Below the pieces are notes generated by a model. The model was given only the letters and a program-made list of their open reading frames with translations, searched no databases and was not told the DNA's origin. Below are positions 28,566 through 39,899 of a stretch of DNA of 64,000 nt, in pieces. How positions within the stretch are numbered: position 1 is the first letter of the stretch; each line of letters opens with the position of its first letter. Position numbers and translations under genes: made by a program. Origin of the DNA: Paracoccaceae bacterium (GTDB lineage Bacteria > Pseudomonadota > Alphaproteobacteria > Rhodobacterales > Rhodobacteraceae); the NCBI GenBank assembly GCA_029243395.1, contig JAQWSE010000004.1, forward strand, positions 1-64,000, given 5' to 3'.

Positions 28566-29060
28566 CTATGTTTGTCTATTATATTTTTGCCTCCTATAAA
28601 ACCAATTTCTTTGCATCGATTCGAGTATTGTCCTCAATTCAGGATCTGATGTCCTAATCTCAAACTTTTCTGCTTGATCGAAGTTAATTCCAATAGCTCT
28701 TTTAGAACCAATTTCATTTTTTTCAGTCCTTTTTTTATTTCCATTTCCTAATAGTTCCAGGTCACTACTTGTCTCAAATTTTATTTCCCTCACAGCCGTC
28801 CGTCCATAAAACTGGTTTATCCTTTCACAGATATTTTCAGCTCTCAATTGCATCTCTGGTCCTAAAGCTGAATTTATTCTTACCGTTAAAACAGCGCCAT
28901 CATTTCGTCTTGAAAATCTCATCCTGACTGGACATGTGAATGCCGAAATGTCATCCCCAATAATCTCATTCCACTTTGTAAAAAGAGTATGGTAAATAAA
29001 CCGCCTCTGCCTTAAACTGTCATTCATTATTTCTTCAAGAAATTTGGAGGCTTTTTTCAA
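28566..29060 (-). CDS. DUF721 / DciA-like protein
   Basis: The N-terminal 100 residues of this 164-residue protein fit the DUF721 domain. They carry LRQRRFIYHTLFTKWNEIIG, the basic segment MRFSRRN, then VRINSALGPEMQLRAENICE and the closing INQFYGRTAVREIKF. DciA proteins load the replicative helicase in most bacteria that lack DnaC. The C-terminus is charged and probably flexible. It is divergent from mutY with a 40-base gap, and 55 bases upstream of the DsbA-like gene, the usual alphaproteobacterial order mutY-DUF721-dsbA. Function is inferred from the family. Confidence 0.85.
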   Translation of the reverse strand: MKKASKFLEEIMNDSLRQRRFIYHTLFTKWNEIIGDDISAFTCPVRMRFSRRNDGAVLTVRINSALGPEMQLRAENICERINQFYGRTAVREIKFETSSDLELLGNGNKKRTEKNEIGSKRAIGINFDQAEKFEIRTSDPELRTILESMQRNWFYRRQKYNRQT

Positions 29061-29100
29061 ATTTTATTCCTTCTATACTTCCAAAAAATGATAGTCCATC

Positions 29101-31370
<2,270 letters not shown>

Positions 31371-31399
31371 TCAAATACTTTTTATAATCAATGGGTTAT

Positions 31400-31993
31400 T
31401 TAATTTTCTTCACACAATATGTTGTGTATTGGCTTGAATGAACGCCTATGACTTGGTGTTAATCCTATATTTTTCATGGCTAGAAAATGTGCTTTAACTC
31501 CATATCCGGCATTCTTATCCCAAGAATAGCCTGGATATTTTATGTTTAATAGGGACATATGATTATCCCTCACAACCTTTGCTACAATAGATGCGGCGGA
31601 AATCACTGGAACAAGCTGATCTCCCTTTACGATTGGTATAGCTCTATTTTGTAATCCCTTTGGCACCACATGGCCATCTATCATTATAGTATTAGGATTA
31701 AGCGATAACGCAGATACAGCTCGCTCCATTGAAAGAAATGTAGCTTCAAGGATATTCATTTTTTCTATCTCCTTGACCGAGGAGAATCCTACTCCAAGAA
31801 AAGCTGTCCTCTTTAAGTGGTTAAAAATTTCCTCCCTTGCTCTCCTTGTCAATTTCTTAGAATCTTTAACACCGATTAATTCAGTGAAATCACCAAGTAC
31901 TACCGCTGCCGAAACTACTGGACCGGCCCAAGAACCCCTTCCAGCTTCATCAATACCAGCTACTATACCTTCATTATGATTATATGAAATCAT
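31400..31993 (-). CDS. rnhB: Ribonuclease HII
   Basis: RNase HII removes ribonucleotides from DNA and RNA primers. The 197-residue product has the catalytic Asp-Glu pair in GIDEAGRGSWAGPVV (residues 15-16), GVKDSKKLTRRAREE, the third acidic residue in MIDGHVVPKG, and the C-terminal SHRRSFKPI. It lies 77 bases upstream of ccrM on the same strand, the order found in many Alphaproteobacteria. Length is normal for the family. Confidence 0.97.
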   Translation of the reverse strand: MISYNHNEGIVAGIDEAGRGSWAGPVVSAAVVLGDFTELIGVKDSKKLTRRAREEIFNHLKRTAFLGVGFSSVKEIEKMNILEATFLSMERAVSALSLNPNTIMIDGHVVPKGLQNRAIPIVKGDQLVPVISAASIVAKVVRDNHMSLLNIKYPGYSWDKNAGYGVKAHFLAMKNIGLTPSHRRSFKPIHNILCEEN

Positions 31994-32160
31994 CAGATTT
32001 TAAATTCCAACGCCACTCATTATTTAGACTATTGCCAAATTTCTAAATTTTTTACTATTTAATGAAAAATTAAACTTTTTTATTATCATCAGATTTTTCC
32101 CAGCATTATTTGCTTGAATCCAACCCATTTTCTAATAATTCAACAATAAAACCGGGCCTT

Positions 32161-32237
32161 TGGCGATCCCGACAGGATTCGAACCTGTAACCTGCCCCTT
32201 AGGAGGGGGCTGCTCTATCCAGTTGAGCCACGGGACC
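32161..32237 (-). tRNA. tRNA-Arg (anticodon CCT)
   Basis: On the minus strand 77 bases fold as a tRNA. The acceptor stem GGTCCCG pairs with CGGGATC (one G-T pair), the D arm contains CTCAACTGGATAGAG, and the anticodon stem GCCCC/GGGGC holds the loop CTCCTAA, giving anticodon CCT for AGG codons. The T arm contains the standard GGTTCGAATCC. The discriminator is G and the 3' CCA is encoded. No integrase or attachment-site duplication is visible beside it. Confidence 0.96.
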
Positions 32238-32260
32238 GTGATACATATGATTAACCTAAT

Positions 32261-33799
32261 TTAACTAAACCACAACAGAGTTAATAAAACAGCCATAGAA
32301 CCCAGTATCAAGCCCAACAAAATCCCTCCCACTAAGGCCGGTAATCTTCTTTTGTAAGGCTTCGGAGGTCTAAAATCTAATGCTCTACGAAGTGATTTTT
32401 CAATCAAATATGGTGCATGAGAACCAAACTTGGAAACAGCCTTGACGCTTTGCGCTATGTCATTCAACAACGCCTTTGGCCCAAGACTCTCCCTAATATA
32501 CAATTCTACTTCTGGATGAGCTACTTCCCACATATTCAAATTTGGATCCAGACTGCGTGCTACACCTTCGACAACTACCATCGTCCTCTGAAGTAAGAGT
32601 AACTCTGTTCTTACCTGCATTCCAAATCTTTCTGTGACCTCAAACAAATGGGCTAGAAGCTTGGCCATAGATATTTGATTTGCTTCCATACCAAATATTG
32701 GTTCCCCAACTGATCGCAAAGCCTGTGCAAATTCATTAATATCCTCTTCATAATCAACGTAACCAGCTTCAAAATGGACCTCCGCAACTCTTTTGTAGTT
32801 CTTAGATATGAATCCATTTAGAATTTCTGCATACACACGTCGAGTATATAAGTCTATTCGCCCCATGATCCCAAAATCCATGACTATCAAATTACCAGAT
32901 TTTCCACACCGTAAATTGCCTTGATGCATATCTGCATGAAAAAACCCATCACGGAGTGCATGACGTAAGAATGATTGGATTATTAATCTCGCTAATTCCG
33001 TTAAATTAATTCCATGACTCTTCAGGGATTTTACATCACCCAATGAAATTCCCTCAACCCATTCAGTTGTCATAATTCTTTTACTACAGAGATTCCAAAC
33101 AACCTGCGGAACTTGAAAATCCTTGTCATGAGCAGTATTTGAGAAAAACTCCGCCGCTGCAGCACTTTCCATTCTTAAATCTATTTCTGATCTCACAATT
33201 CCTTCAAAATATCTAATAACTTCCACTGGTTTTAATCGCCTTGAAGCTGGTGATAAAATTTCTATAAATCGTGCTATAAAATAAAAGGCATCAATATCCC
33301 TGAGAAAGGCCTTTTCAATTCCTGGCCTAAGTACTTTTACTGCCACTACTTCTCCAGTAGAGGATACCTTAGCTTTATGAACTTGCGCTAAGGACGCAGC
33401 CGCAGCGGGTGCAGTAAAATCCGTAAAAACGTCGTCTATCTTAATCCCAAGGTCTGATTCAATTGCTATAATAGCCTGTTTTTGACTGAACGGTGGAAGG
33501 GCATCTTGAAGAATACTAAGTTCCTTAGCTAATTTTTCTCCCACTACATCGGGCCTTGTTGATAATAATTGACCAAACTTTATGTAGGCAGGTCCTAAAG
33601 CTATCAGCGCCCTCAGCACTGGTGAGTATTGCTTATCTCCCTTTAGGCCAAAGATCTTAAATGGCCACGCTAATATTCGTGCAGACATCCTTATTGATAC
33701 AGGAGCCTCAAGTGTGCTTAGGGCAAGCGCCATAGCACCAGATCTTTCGAAAGTCGCACCTGTACGAATAAGTCTAAATATATTGTGAGGTCCTCTCAT
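32261..33799 (-). CDS. ubiB: UbiB, ubiquinone-biosynthesis ABC1/ADCK-type protein
   Basis: The atypical kinase-like protein supports coenzyme Q synthesis at the inner membrane. Seen: the KxGQ motif KFGQLLSTRPD, an Ala-rich loop (APAAAASLAQVHKA), VAVKVLRPG, the catalytic-loop equivalent HADMHQGN, the metal-binding DFG in IVMDFGIMG, and two C-terminal membrane segments after residue 475. The frame extends to 33838 inside ubiE. The ATG at 33799, one base past the ubiE stop, gives the normal N-terminus MRGPHNIFRLIRTG and about 512 residues. It is cotranscribed with ubiE. Confidence 0.95.
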   Translation of the reverse strand: MRGPHNIFRLIRTGATFERSGAMALALSTLEAPVSIRMSARILAWPFKIFGLKGDKQYSPVLRALIALGPAYIKFGQLLSTRPDVVGEKLAKELSILQDALPPFSQKQAIIAIESDLGIKIDDVFTDFTAPAAAASLAQVHKAKVSSTGEVVAVKVLRPGIEKAFLRDIDAFYFIARFIEILSPASRRLKPVEVIRYFEGIVRSEIDLRMESAAAAEFFSNTAHDKDFQVPQVVWNLCSKRIMTTEWVEGISLGDVKSLKSHGINLTELARLIIQSFLRHALRDGFFHADMHQGNLRCGKSGNLIVMDFGIMGRIDLYTRRVYAEILNGFISKNYKRVAEVHFEAGYVDYEEDINEFAQALRSVGEPIFGMEANQISMAKLLAHLFEVTERFGMQVRTELLLLQRTMVVVEGVARSLDPNLNMWEVAHPEVELYIRESLGPKALLNDIAQSVKAVSKFGSHAPYLIEKSLRRALDFRPPKPYKRRLPALVGGILLGLILGSMAVLLTLLWFS

Positions 33800-33800
33800 A

Positions 33801-34547
33801 TTATATTTTCCATGCAGAATGCAGCGCGGCAACACCAAAAGACAGGTTCCTAAATCTAACTTGTTTAAACCCTTCTGTTTTGATCATATCTAAAAAATCT
33901 TCCTGGTCAGGAAATTTTCTAATACTTTCAATCAAGTATTGGTAGCTGTCTCTATCATTAGTTACCATTTCACCCAAGAATGGAATTAAATTAAATGAAT
34001 ATTTGTCATATAACCAAGACAATATTTCGTTATCAACCTTCGAAAACTCCAAAATCATTAAGCGCCCGCCAGGCCGTAAGACCCTATAAGCTTCTGAAAG
34101 AGCTTTTTGAATATCAGTAACATTTCTGATTCCAAAAGAAATTGTGTATGCATCGAACGAATTTCCTAAGAAAGGCAAATGTATAGCATCCCCACAAACC
34201 CAATTGACCTTCAACCCTTTCTTATTTGTATTTGCTCTCTTTTTTCCCTCTGAAACCATTGACTCAGTTATATCAAGTATAGTGGCGTTTGCAGAGCCTT
34301 TTGCCCTCTTTAGGAACTCAAATGCTATGTCACCCGTCCCTCCAGCCACATCGATTAAACTCTGTCCAGGCCTTGGAGCAAGCCAATCTAACATCCATTC
34401 CTTCCACAACCTATGAACTCCCCCACTCATTATATCATTCATCACGTCATATCTGGAAGCTACACTAGTAAAAACATTCCTCACCAGCTCAGATTTTTGG
34501 GAATCTTTCACCCGGGTAAAACCAAAATCTGTGAATCTATTTTTCAA
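33801..34547 (-). CDS. ubiE: Demethylmenaquinone/2-polyprenyl-benzoquinol methyltransferase
   Basis: The 248-residue AdoMet-dependent C-methyltransferase acts in ubiquinone (and menaquinone) synthesis. It shows [20 protein letters not shown], the AdoMet motif [29 protein letters not shown] and [14 protein letters not shown], all UbiE signatures. It is immediately followed by ubiB. In many Alphaproteobacteria mutM lies divergently next to ubiE; here rsmD lies upstream on the same strand and mutM is 20 kb away. Confidence 0.97.
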   Translation of the reverse strand: MKNRFTDFGFTRVKDSQKSELVRNVFTSVASRYDVMNDIMSGGVHRLWKEWMLDWLAPRPGQSLIDVAGGTGDIAFEFLKRAKGSANATILDITESMVSEGKKRANTNKKGLKVNWVCGDAIHLPFLGNSFDAYTISFGIRNVTDIQKALSEAYRVLRPGGRLMILEFSKVDNEILSWLYDKYSFNLIPFLGEMVTNDRDSYQYLIESIRKFPDQEDFLDMIKTEGFKQVRFRNLSFGVAALHSAWKI

Positions 34548-34625
34548 GAGAAACCTTTCTTTTGCATCAATTTTGCATCAATGTAATGCAATCATACCTT
34601 TCTTGGATGGAGGCACTAAGTCAAC

Positions 34626-35198
34626 TCAAATCTTAAGATCAAAAGCACTTAAAATGTTTATCTCAGTCTTTCCGTATTTCCTCTGATCAATTAACTTCAG
34701 ATCACAACTTAATTCACTCTTGATTTCCTTTTCCAAGACAAATATAGCATGCCTCTTTACCCAACCATACTTCAATAAAATTGAAATTGCTCTGTCACCA
34801 AGGTTTTTCTCATAAGGAGGGTCTAAAAAAACTAAATCACTCGCAAGATCATTATTATGGCTAAGGTCTAAAATATCTATCATTGTAAACCGTGAAGATT
34901 TTTCTGCACCAAGCTTACTTATGTTTAGCAATGAAATTCTTTTGGCCGCACTAGATTTGTCAACAAAATGACAAAAATCAGCACCTCTAGATAAAGCTTC
35001 CAAACCCATAGCCCCAGTTCCACAAAAAATATCTAAAACTCGGGCACCCACTAAAGGGTTACCGGTATTTAAATTTTCAATAATATTGAATATATTTTCT
35101 TTAACACGATCAGTTGTGGGCCGAATCATTGGTGCTTTATTCAAGTCAAAAGAACTTTCTAACCTCCTTCTTTTCCATTTACCTCCAATGACCCTCAC
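34626..35198 (-). CDS. rsmD: 16S rRNA (guanine966-N2)-methyltransferase RsmD
   Basis: The 190-residue product starts MRVIGGKWKRRRL and carries RPTTDRVKENIFNII, the AdoMet motif RVLDIFCGTGAMGLEALSRG, and the catalytic DPPY in LVFLDPPYEKNLGD, matching RsmD throughout. It modifies G966 of 16S rRNA during small-subunit assembly. Its start is three bases after the stop of the flavoprotein gene on the same strand, so the two are probably cotranscribed. Confidence 0.95.
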   Translation of the reverse strand: MRVIGGKWKRRRLESSFDLNKAPMIRPTTDRVKENIFNIIENLNTGNPLVGARVLDIFCGTGAMGLEALSRGADFCHFVDKSSAAKRISLLNISKLGAEKSSRFTMIDILDLSHNNDLASDLVFLDPPYEKNLGDRAISILLKYGWVKRHAIFVLEKEIKSELSCDLKLIDQRKYGKTEINILSAFDLKI

Positions 35199-35201
35199 AA
35201 A

Positions 35202-36413
35202 CTAACCTCTTAACAAACTTTTTACATTAAAGCTTACTGATCTTATGTTTTTTGGATCTGGTGTTTGACCCCTTTCTATCAACTTTTTTCCAACCATATA
35301 ACTAATCGGATCATTGATCGCATCGACTGACTTAAATTCACCATCTTTGTAATACCAATGGGATATTCTTTCTCCATCTATTCTTTCTACCACTTCGGTG
35401 TAACCAGCGTTTAACCCAGCAATCTGCAGTTTTATATGAAATTGGTCTGACCAAAACCAAGGTAAGGCATTGTAACGAGAACTGTTCCCTAGAATAGCGT
35501 TGGCAGCTACTTCTGATTGTTCAATTGCATTTCCCACCGATTCTAATCTAATTCTTTCTCCTTGATATGGAAAATTAGCACAATCACCTGCTGCAAAAAC
35601 ATTTGGATCACTTGTGCAACAACGATCATCAACGAATATCCCGTTTTGAATCTCTAGCCCAGCACTTTCTGCTAGCTTAACATTAGGTTCTATTCCGATG
35701 CCTACGACAAAAAAATCAGCAAAAATAGTTTCTCCCTTAGCAGTCAATACGCCCTTTAAATGATCCCTTTCCGTGATATAATCCTTAACACTTACATTTT
35801 CTCTTATTCTAACTCCATTTTTAAAATGAAGATTTCTAAAAAAACTAGCGGTGATTTCAGAAGACACCCTTTTCAAAATTCTTTCTTGAGCCTCTATGAT
35901 AGTTACTTCAAGGCCAAGCTTGCGAGCGACTGCAGCCATTTCCAAACCAATATAGCCTCCTCCTATAATCAAAAGAGATCGCTTACTTTTAAACTGCTTT
36001 GATATTGCCTGTATATCTTTAATGTTGCGGACATAATAAACGTTCTTTGTTTTATTTATAATCTTATTAGGTAATTTTCTTGGACTTGATCCTGTACCAA
36101 GAAATAATTTTTTGTAGGGTAAATTAAAACCATCTACCAGTTCAATCTTACGCTTATTAGTATCCAGTTTCACAGCCTGCTTTCCAATTATAATATTGAT
36201 GCCGTTATCTTGATAATAATTTTCTGGTCTTAAGAACAATTGCTCCTGTTTCATCTCTCCTAAAAGAAATTTTTTTGATAAAGGTGGTCTTTGATAAGGA
36301 ATGGTATTTTCACTACAAACTAATGTGATCACACCTTTATAACCCAATGCTTTTAGCTTTTGAACGAATGAAAAGCTTGCTTGTCCTCCACCTACTGCAA
36401 CTATGCCAACCAT
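35202..36413 (-). CDS. FAD-dependent NAD(P)H:ferredoxin/rubredoxin reductase-like protein
   Basis: The 403-residue flavoprotein belongs to the pyridine-nucleotide disulfide oxidoreductase group that reduces ferredoxins of oxygenases and P450s (BphA4 type). Seen: an FAD-binding N-terminus GIVAVGGGQASFSFVQKL, PPLSKKFLLGEM, a second GxGxxG-type NAD site (LLIIGGGYIGLEMAAVARKL), the FAD-binding FAAGDCANFPYQ, and a C-terminal reductase domain with WFWSDQFHIKLQIAG. There is no CxxxxC redox disulfide. The partner ferredoxin or oxygenase is not adjacent, so the electron acceptor is unknown. It precedes rsmD by three bases. Confidence 0.9.
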   Translation of the reverse strand: MVGIVAVGGGQASFSFVQKLKALGYKGVITLVCSENTIPYQRPPLSKKFLLGEMKQEQLFLRPENYYQDNGINIIIGKQAVKLDTNKRKIELVDGFNLPYKKLFLGTGSSPRKLPNKIINKTKNVYYVRNIKDIQAISKQFKSKRSLLIIGGGYIGLEMAAVARKLGLEVTIIEAQERILKRVSSEITASFFRNLHFKNGVRIRENVSVKDYITERDHLKGVLTAKGETIFADFFVVGIGIEPNVKLAESAGLEIQNGIFVDDRCCTSDPNVFAAGDCANFPYQGERIRLESVGNAIEQSEVAANAILGNSSRYNALPWFWSDQFHIKLQIAGLNAGYTEVVERIDGERISHWYYKDGEFKSVDAINDPISYMVGKKLIERGQTPDPKNIRSVSFNVKSLLRG

Positions 36414-36504
36414 AAAATTAATATTTGTAGAAACCTATGTGATTTTTTGTGATAACGTATCTAATTACCAAAGATACAAAAAAAATAACTTATAGGCCAG
36501 AACA

Positions 36505-36996
36505 ATGAGCATTAAAGTTGGTGACAAATTTCCTCAAGGCACTTTAGCTTTTTATGAATCTAAATCATTAAAGACAATTCAAATAGATGAAATTTTAAGA
36601 AACAAACGTGTTATCATTTTTGGTATGCCAGGAGCCTTTTCCCCTACCTGCTCCCAATACCACATACCAAGCATAATAAACCAAATAGCAAATTATAAAA
36701 AAAAAGGAATAGATGATATTTTTTGTCTAGTAGTTAATGATATTTACGTGACAAGCATTTGGGCAGAACAGACTGGTGCCACTCAAGCTGGATTGACGAT
36801 ATTAAGTGATCCAAGTGGTGCCTTAGTTAAAAAAATAGGAATGGCATTTAATGCCCCAGCTATCGGGTTTTTAGATAGATCTGTTAGATTTTGTGTACTA
36901 CTAAACAATGGGATTGTAGAGCAAATTTTAAAAGAAACTACTACCGGTTCATGCGACATTACTTCTGGAGAAAATATCTTGGCCTTGATTCAATGA
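36505..36996 (+). CDS. Peroxiredoxin (Prx5-like)
   Basis: The 163-residue thiol peroxidase has the active-site motif PGAFSPTCSQYHIPS with the peroxidatic Cys near residue 50, then VNDIYVTSIWAEQTGA and DPSGALVKKIGM, as in the Prx5 (AhpE/PMP20-like) group. It reduces hydrogen and alkyl peroxides in the cytoplasm. A second Cys (FCVLLNNG, GSCDI) might resolve the intermediate. It stands alone on the plus strand, divergent from the flavoprotein. Confidence 0.94.
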   Translation: MSIKVGDKFPQGTLAFYESKSLKTIQIDEILRNKRVIIFGMPGAFSPTCSQYHIPSIINQIANYKKKGIDDIFCLVVNDIYVTSIWAEQTGATQAGLTILSDPSGALVKKIGMAFNAPAIGFLDRSVRFCVLLNNGIVEQILKETTTGSCDITSGENILALIQ

Positions 36997-37019
36997 AACT
37001 TAATCAATTTCTCTCAATT

Positions 37020-37322
37020 TTATGTTGCTAAAAAATCCATTTTTCTTGCCATCTGTAAGTCTAAATCGCTGAGTCCAGCACAATCATGAGTTGTTAAAAT
37101 AACTTCAACGTTTTTGTAAATATTAAGCCATTCGGGATGATGATTCATTTTCTCAGCACATATTGCAACTTTTGTCATCCAGGCAAAAGCTTCAATGAAG
37201 TTTCCAAATTCAAAATTCTTGCTAATTGCATTCCTTTCCTTTAGATGGGTCCATCCACTTTTAGAAAGTGCCCTAAGGGCATTTTCTTTATCAGGCTCTA
37301 ATAATCTTAATACCATTTTCAA
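37020..37322 (-). CDS. Pterin-4a-carbinolamine dehydratase
   Basis: The 100-residue protein has the family's active-site stretch with NHHPEW (residues about 60-66) and the closing TTHDCAGLSDLDLQMARKMD. The enzyme dehydrates 4a-hydroxytetrahydrobiopterin; in bacteria lacking phenylalanine hydroxylase it also serves other pterin-dependent reactions. The stop of the convergent peroxiredoxin gene is 23 bases away. Upstream on the same strand is the N-acyltransferase gene, eight bases distant. Confidence 0.92.
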   Translation of the reverse strand: MKMVLRLLEPDKENALRALSKSGWTHLKERNAISKNFEFGNFIEAFAWMTKVAICAEKMNHHPEWLNIYKNVEVILTTHDCAGLSDLDLQMARKMDFLAT

Positions 37323-37330
37323 TCACCAAT

Positions 37331-38503
37331 TTATTTAAAAGGGCTTTCTTTTAACATAATATCTCGGTTATTTGATACTACTTCTCCTTCTTTTTGTAAA
37401 TAATCCCCCACGGCCTTTTCAAAGTTTTCATCTAAAAACCAATGAAGAGAATAGACGAAACTTGGAAGATATCCCCTGCTCAACTTATGCTCTCCTTGGG
37501 CCCCAGCCTCTATTCTTTTTAACCCATTTTCTAAAGCATATTCTATGGCCTGGTAATAACAAAGTTCATAATGCAGACATGGATAATACTTCGAGGCACC
37601 CCAATACCTACCGAATAGGGTTTCTTTTCCCAAAAAATTCAGTGCACCAGCTATAGGTTTATCGTTTTCCATTGCCAAAACTAGTAAAATTTGATCAGAC
37701 ATTGTTTCATGTATTATAGTAAAAAATTCTCTCGTTAAATAAGGATATCCCCACTTCCTTTTACCGGTGTCTTGATAAAAATCCCAAAAACTATCCCAGT
37801 GCCTGGATTCAATATTTGAACCTTTAAGTCTTAAAATCTCACCCTTAGAATTCCAGAATGATTTGGCTTTATGACGCTCTTTCTTAATAGCTTTTCTCTT
37901 CCTACTTGTGAGAGAATTCAAAAAATCATTAAAGTCTTGAAATCCATTGTTTTCCCAATGAAACTGCAATGATTTTCTTAATAAAAAACTTTGACCTGAA
38001 AACTCTCTTGCTTCCTCATATGGCAAAAAAGTTATGTGAACAGATGACATATTGTTTTTCTTTGCCATAGTTACGAGTCCTGCAGTTAAGGCTTCGCCAG
38101 CCTGTTTTTCATAACTTTTCTTAATTAAAAACCTTTTACCTGTGGCAGGAGTAAAAGGAACACAAGACTGCAATTTTGGGTAATACCTCCCTCCCGCATT
38201 TTCAAAAGCGTGTGCCCAATTATGATCAAATATATATTCACCTTGGGAATGACCTTTGATATATAAAGGCATCACTGCGATGATTTCATTTGATAGCTTT
38301 GCAATCAAATGGCAATTGTACCAACCTGTCCCTTTGCCCACTGATCCGCTCAATTCTAGGGCAGAAAGGAAGTTGTAGGTAGTAAAGGGATCATATGGCG
38401 GTTTTCCATCAAATATTTCGGGACATGCACACAGGTCCCAGTCCTTTTGATCTATAGACTTGATGGAATCCAAAACTTCGACACGGATTTTTCCTTTAAT
38501 CAA
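37331..38503 (-). CDS. Predicted N-acyltransferase (COG3146, GNAT-like)
   Basis: The family resembles FemAB/GNAT enzymes; its substrate is not known. Seen: VLDSIKSIDQKDWDLCA near the N-terminus, PYDPFTTYNFLSALE, GWYNCHLIAKL, VPFTPATGKRFL, SSVHITFL, a central SRKRKAIKKERHKA, and the C-terminal GAQGEHKLSRGYLPSFVYS, all typical of this family. The frame opens at GTG 38563, overlapping the GDPD gene by 47 bases without a ribosome-binding site. TTG 38503 gives the usual N-terminus (about 390 residues) and is preferred, though uncertain. Confidence 0.88.
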   Translation of the reverse strand: MIKGKIRVEVLDSIKSIDQKDWDLCACPEIFDGKPPYDPFTTYNFLSALELSGSVGKGTGWYNCHLIAKLSNEIIAVMPLYIKGHSQGEYIFDHNWAHAFENAGGRYYPKLQSCVPFTPATGKRFLIKKSYEKQAGEALTAGLVTMAKKNNMSSVHITFLPYEEAREFSGQSFLLRKSLQFHWENNGFQDFNDFLNSLTSRKRKAIKKERHKAKSFWNSKGEILRLKGSNIESRHWDSFWDFYQDTGKRKWGYPYLTREFFTIIHETMSDQILLVLAMENDKPIAGALNFLGKETLFGRYWGASKYYPCLHYELCYYQAIEYALENGLKRIEAGAQGEHKLSRGYLPSFVYSLHWFLDENFEKAVGDYLQKEGEVVSNNRDIMLKESPFK

Positions 38504-38516
38504 TCTTTTTATAATC

Positions 38517-39299
38517 TCACTCTTTTGTTTGTGGGTAAAATCCTTCAAAAGTGATATTATCACACTTTTTTTTGACCTTTTTAGCCATTTCTTTAGTATA
38601 AACTGTCCAGGTCAAGACTTTTCTATTAACTCTAGTGTTTCTTTCATACAGTTCTTTCGAAAGGTTATTATAATAATGTGAAATGAAGCTAATTCCATAG
38701 GTGAACAAATTGGCTTCTTGTATTCCCAGTTTTTCATAATCGGACATCAAAGACCTTTTATTCTCGTCAAATACTTGAGTAATCAAACCTATAGGTGTAT
38801 TAGGTTTGTATTTTGCCAAAGCTTTCAACAAACTCCAGTCAAAAGACATTAAAGCTAAAGGACCAGAATAATTCCTAACTAGATTACAAATTGCCTTCGC
38901 AATTAATTCGATATCCTGATCTATTTCTCCAGTCTTAACCTCTATTAACAATGAGACTCGTCCATCAACAAGAAAAAGAATTTCCTCAAGAGAAGGTAAA
39001 AACTCACCATTTATTAGAGACTGCTTAAACAAATCAGTAGCAAAACTTTCAGATACATTCATATTCTTCCTACAAAGCCTTACTAGACTCTGATCATGAA
39101 AAACTATTGGCACATAATCTTTTGATAACCGAACATCAATTTCTATACCAAAACCTAGATTCATGCCCTGAATTATTGATTGTCTAGAATTTTCTGGACC
39201 TTTACCACTCTCTGTTAAATTTCCGCAATCATGAAACCCCCGATGTGCAATTGGGTTTGCTAAAAAGCCATCTGGGAGATTAACAAAATTATTTCTCAT
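38517..39299 (-). CDS. Glycerophosphodiester phosphodiesterase
   Basis: The 260-residue enzyme hydrolyses glycerophosphodiesters to glycerol-3-phosphate and an alcohol. The GDPD motifs are clear: PIAHRGFHD with catalytic His, a Pro-Glu-Asn-Ser turn (GPENSRQSI), the metal site GIEIDVRLSKD, and VFHDQSLVRLC with the second catalytic His. No signal peptide is present, so it is cytoplasmic. The N-acyltransferase follows and the RidA-like gene precedes (three-base gap), forming one minus-strand transcription unit. Confidence 0.93.
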   Translation of the reverse strand: MRNNFVNLPDGFLANPIAHRGFHDCGNLTESGKGPENSRQSIIQGMNLGFGIEIDVRLSKDYVPIVFHDQSLVRLCRKNMNVSESFATDLFKQSLINGEFLPSLEEILFLVDGRVSLLIEVKTGEIDQDIELIAKAICNLVRNYSGPLALMSFDWSLLKALAKYKPNTPIGLITQVFDENKRSLMSDYEKLGIQEANLFTYGISFISHYYNNLSKELYERNTRVNRKVLTWTVYTKEMAKKVKKKCDNITFEGFYPQTKE

Positions 39300-39302
39300 A
39301 AA

Positions 39303-39761
39303 TTAAATAACTTCAAAAAGGCCCTCAACTTCAACAGCAACACCTAATGGGAGGCTTGCACCAACAGCAACTCTCATGTGTTTTCCCTTTTCACCAAAAA
39401 TCTCCACCATTAAATCGGAAGCACCGTTTAGAACTTTTGGATGATCTTTAAAGTCGTTTTCTGAGTTCACAAAACCTGCTAGTCTTATTACTCTCTTAAA
39501 TTTTGAAAAATCTCCTTCCAAAGCATTGTTTAAATGAGCTATCAAAGACAGTCCGCATCTCGCTGCCGCTTTATAACCTTTCTCAACAGCCATTTGTTTT
39601 CCTAAAACTCCCGTTATAAGACCATTTTCATCACTTGATATTTGACCAGAAATAAAAAGTAAATTGCCGGTTCTGACAAATGGAATATAATTGGCTGCCG
39701 GGGCTGGTGCTTCTGGAAGCTTTAGGTTCAAAGCTAGCAATTTTTCTTGAAGATTAAACAT
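39303..39761 (-). CDS. RidA/YjgF family protein
   Basis: The product (about 152 residues) starts MFNLQEKLLALNLKLPEAPA and continues PFVRTGNLLFISGQ, VEKGYKAAARCGLSLIAHL, VIRLAGFVNS and HMRVAVGASLPLGVAVEVEG. This is the longer RidA subgroup rather than canonical RidA, which deaminates reactive enamines; the invariant Arg of RidA corresponds to Arg in HMRVAVG. A TTG at 39776 opens the frame earlier, but the ATG at 39761 fits family N-termini. It is divergent from mlaC. Confidence 0.9.
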   Translation of the reverse strand: MFNLQEKLLALNLKLPEAPAPAANYIPFVRTGNLLFISGQISSDENGLITGVLGKQMAVEKGYKAAARCGLSLIAHLNNALEGDFSKFKRVIRLAGFVNSENDFKDHPKVLNGASDLMVEIFGEKGKHMRVAVGASLPLGVAVEVEGLFEVI

Positions 39762-39899
39762 TTGATTTTCTTTCAATTTATGATTTAAAAATGAGTAGAA
39801 AGATTTAATAACAAAATTGCTAAAAATGGAATATAATTAATATATTTAATCAGAATAATACTGTCAGTCATTAATCATAAACATGAGAAACTGAAAAAA

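Noticed and set aside
32161-32260. Integration site at the tRNA-Arg gene
   Set aside because: No integrase gene and no repeated tRNA 3' end were found in the flanks; neighbours are ordinary housekeeping genes.
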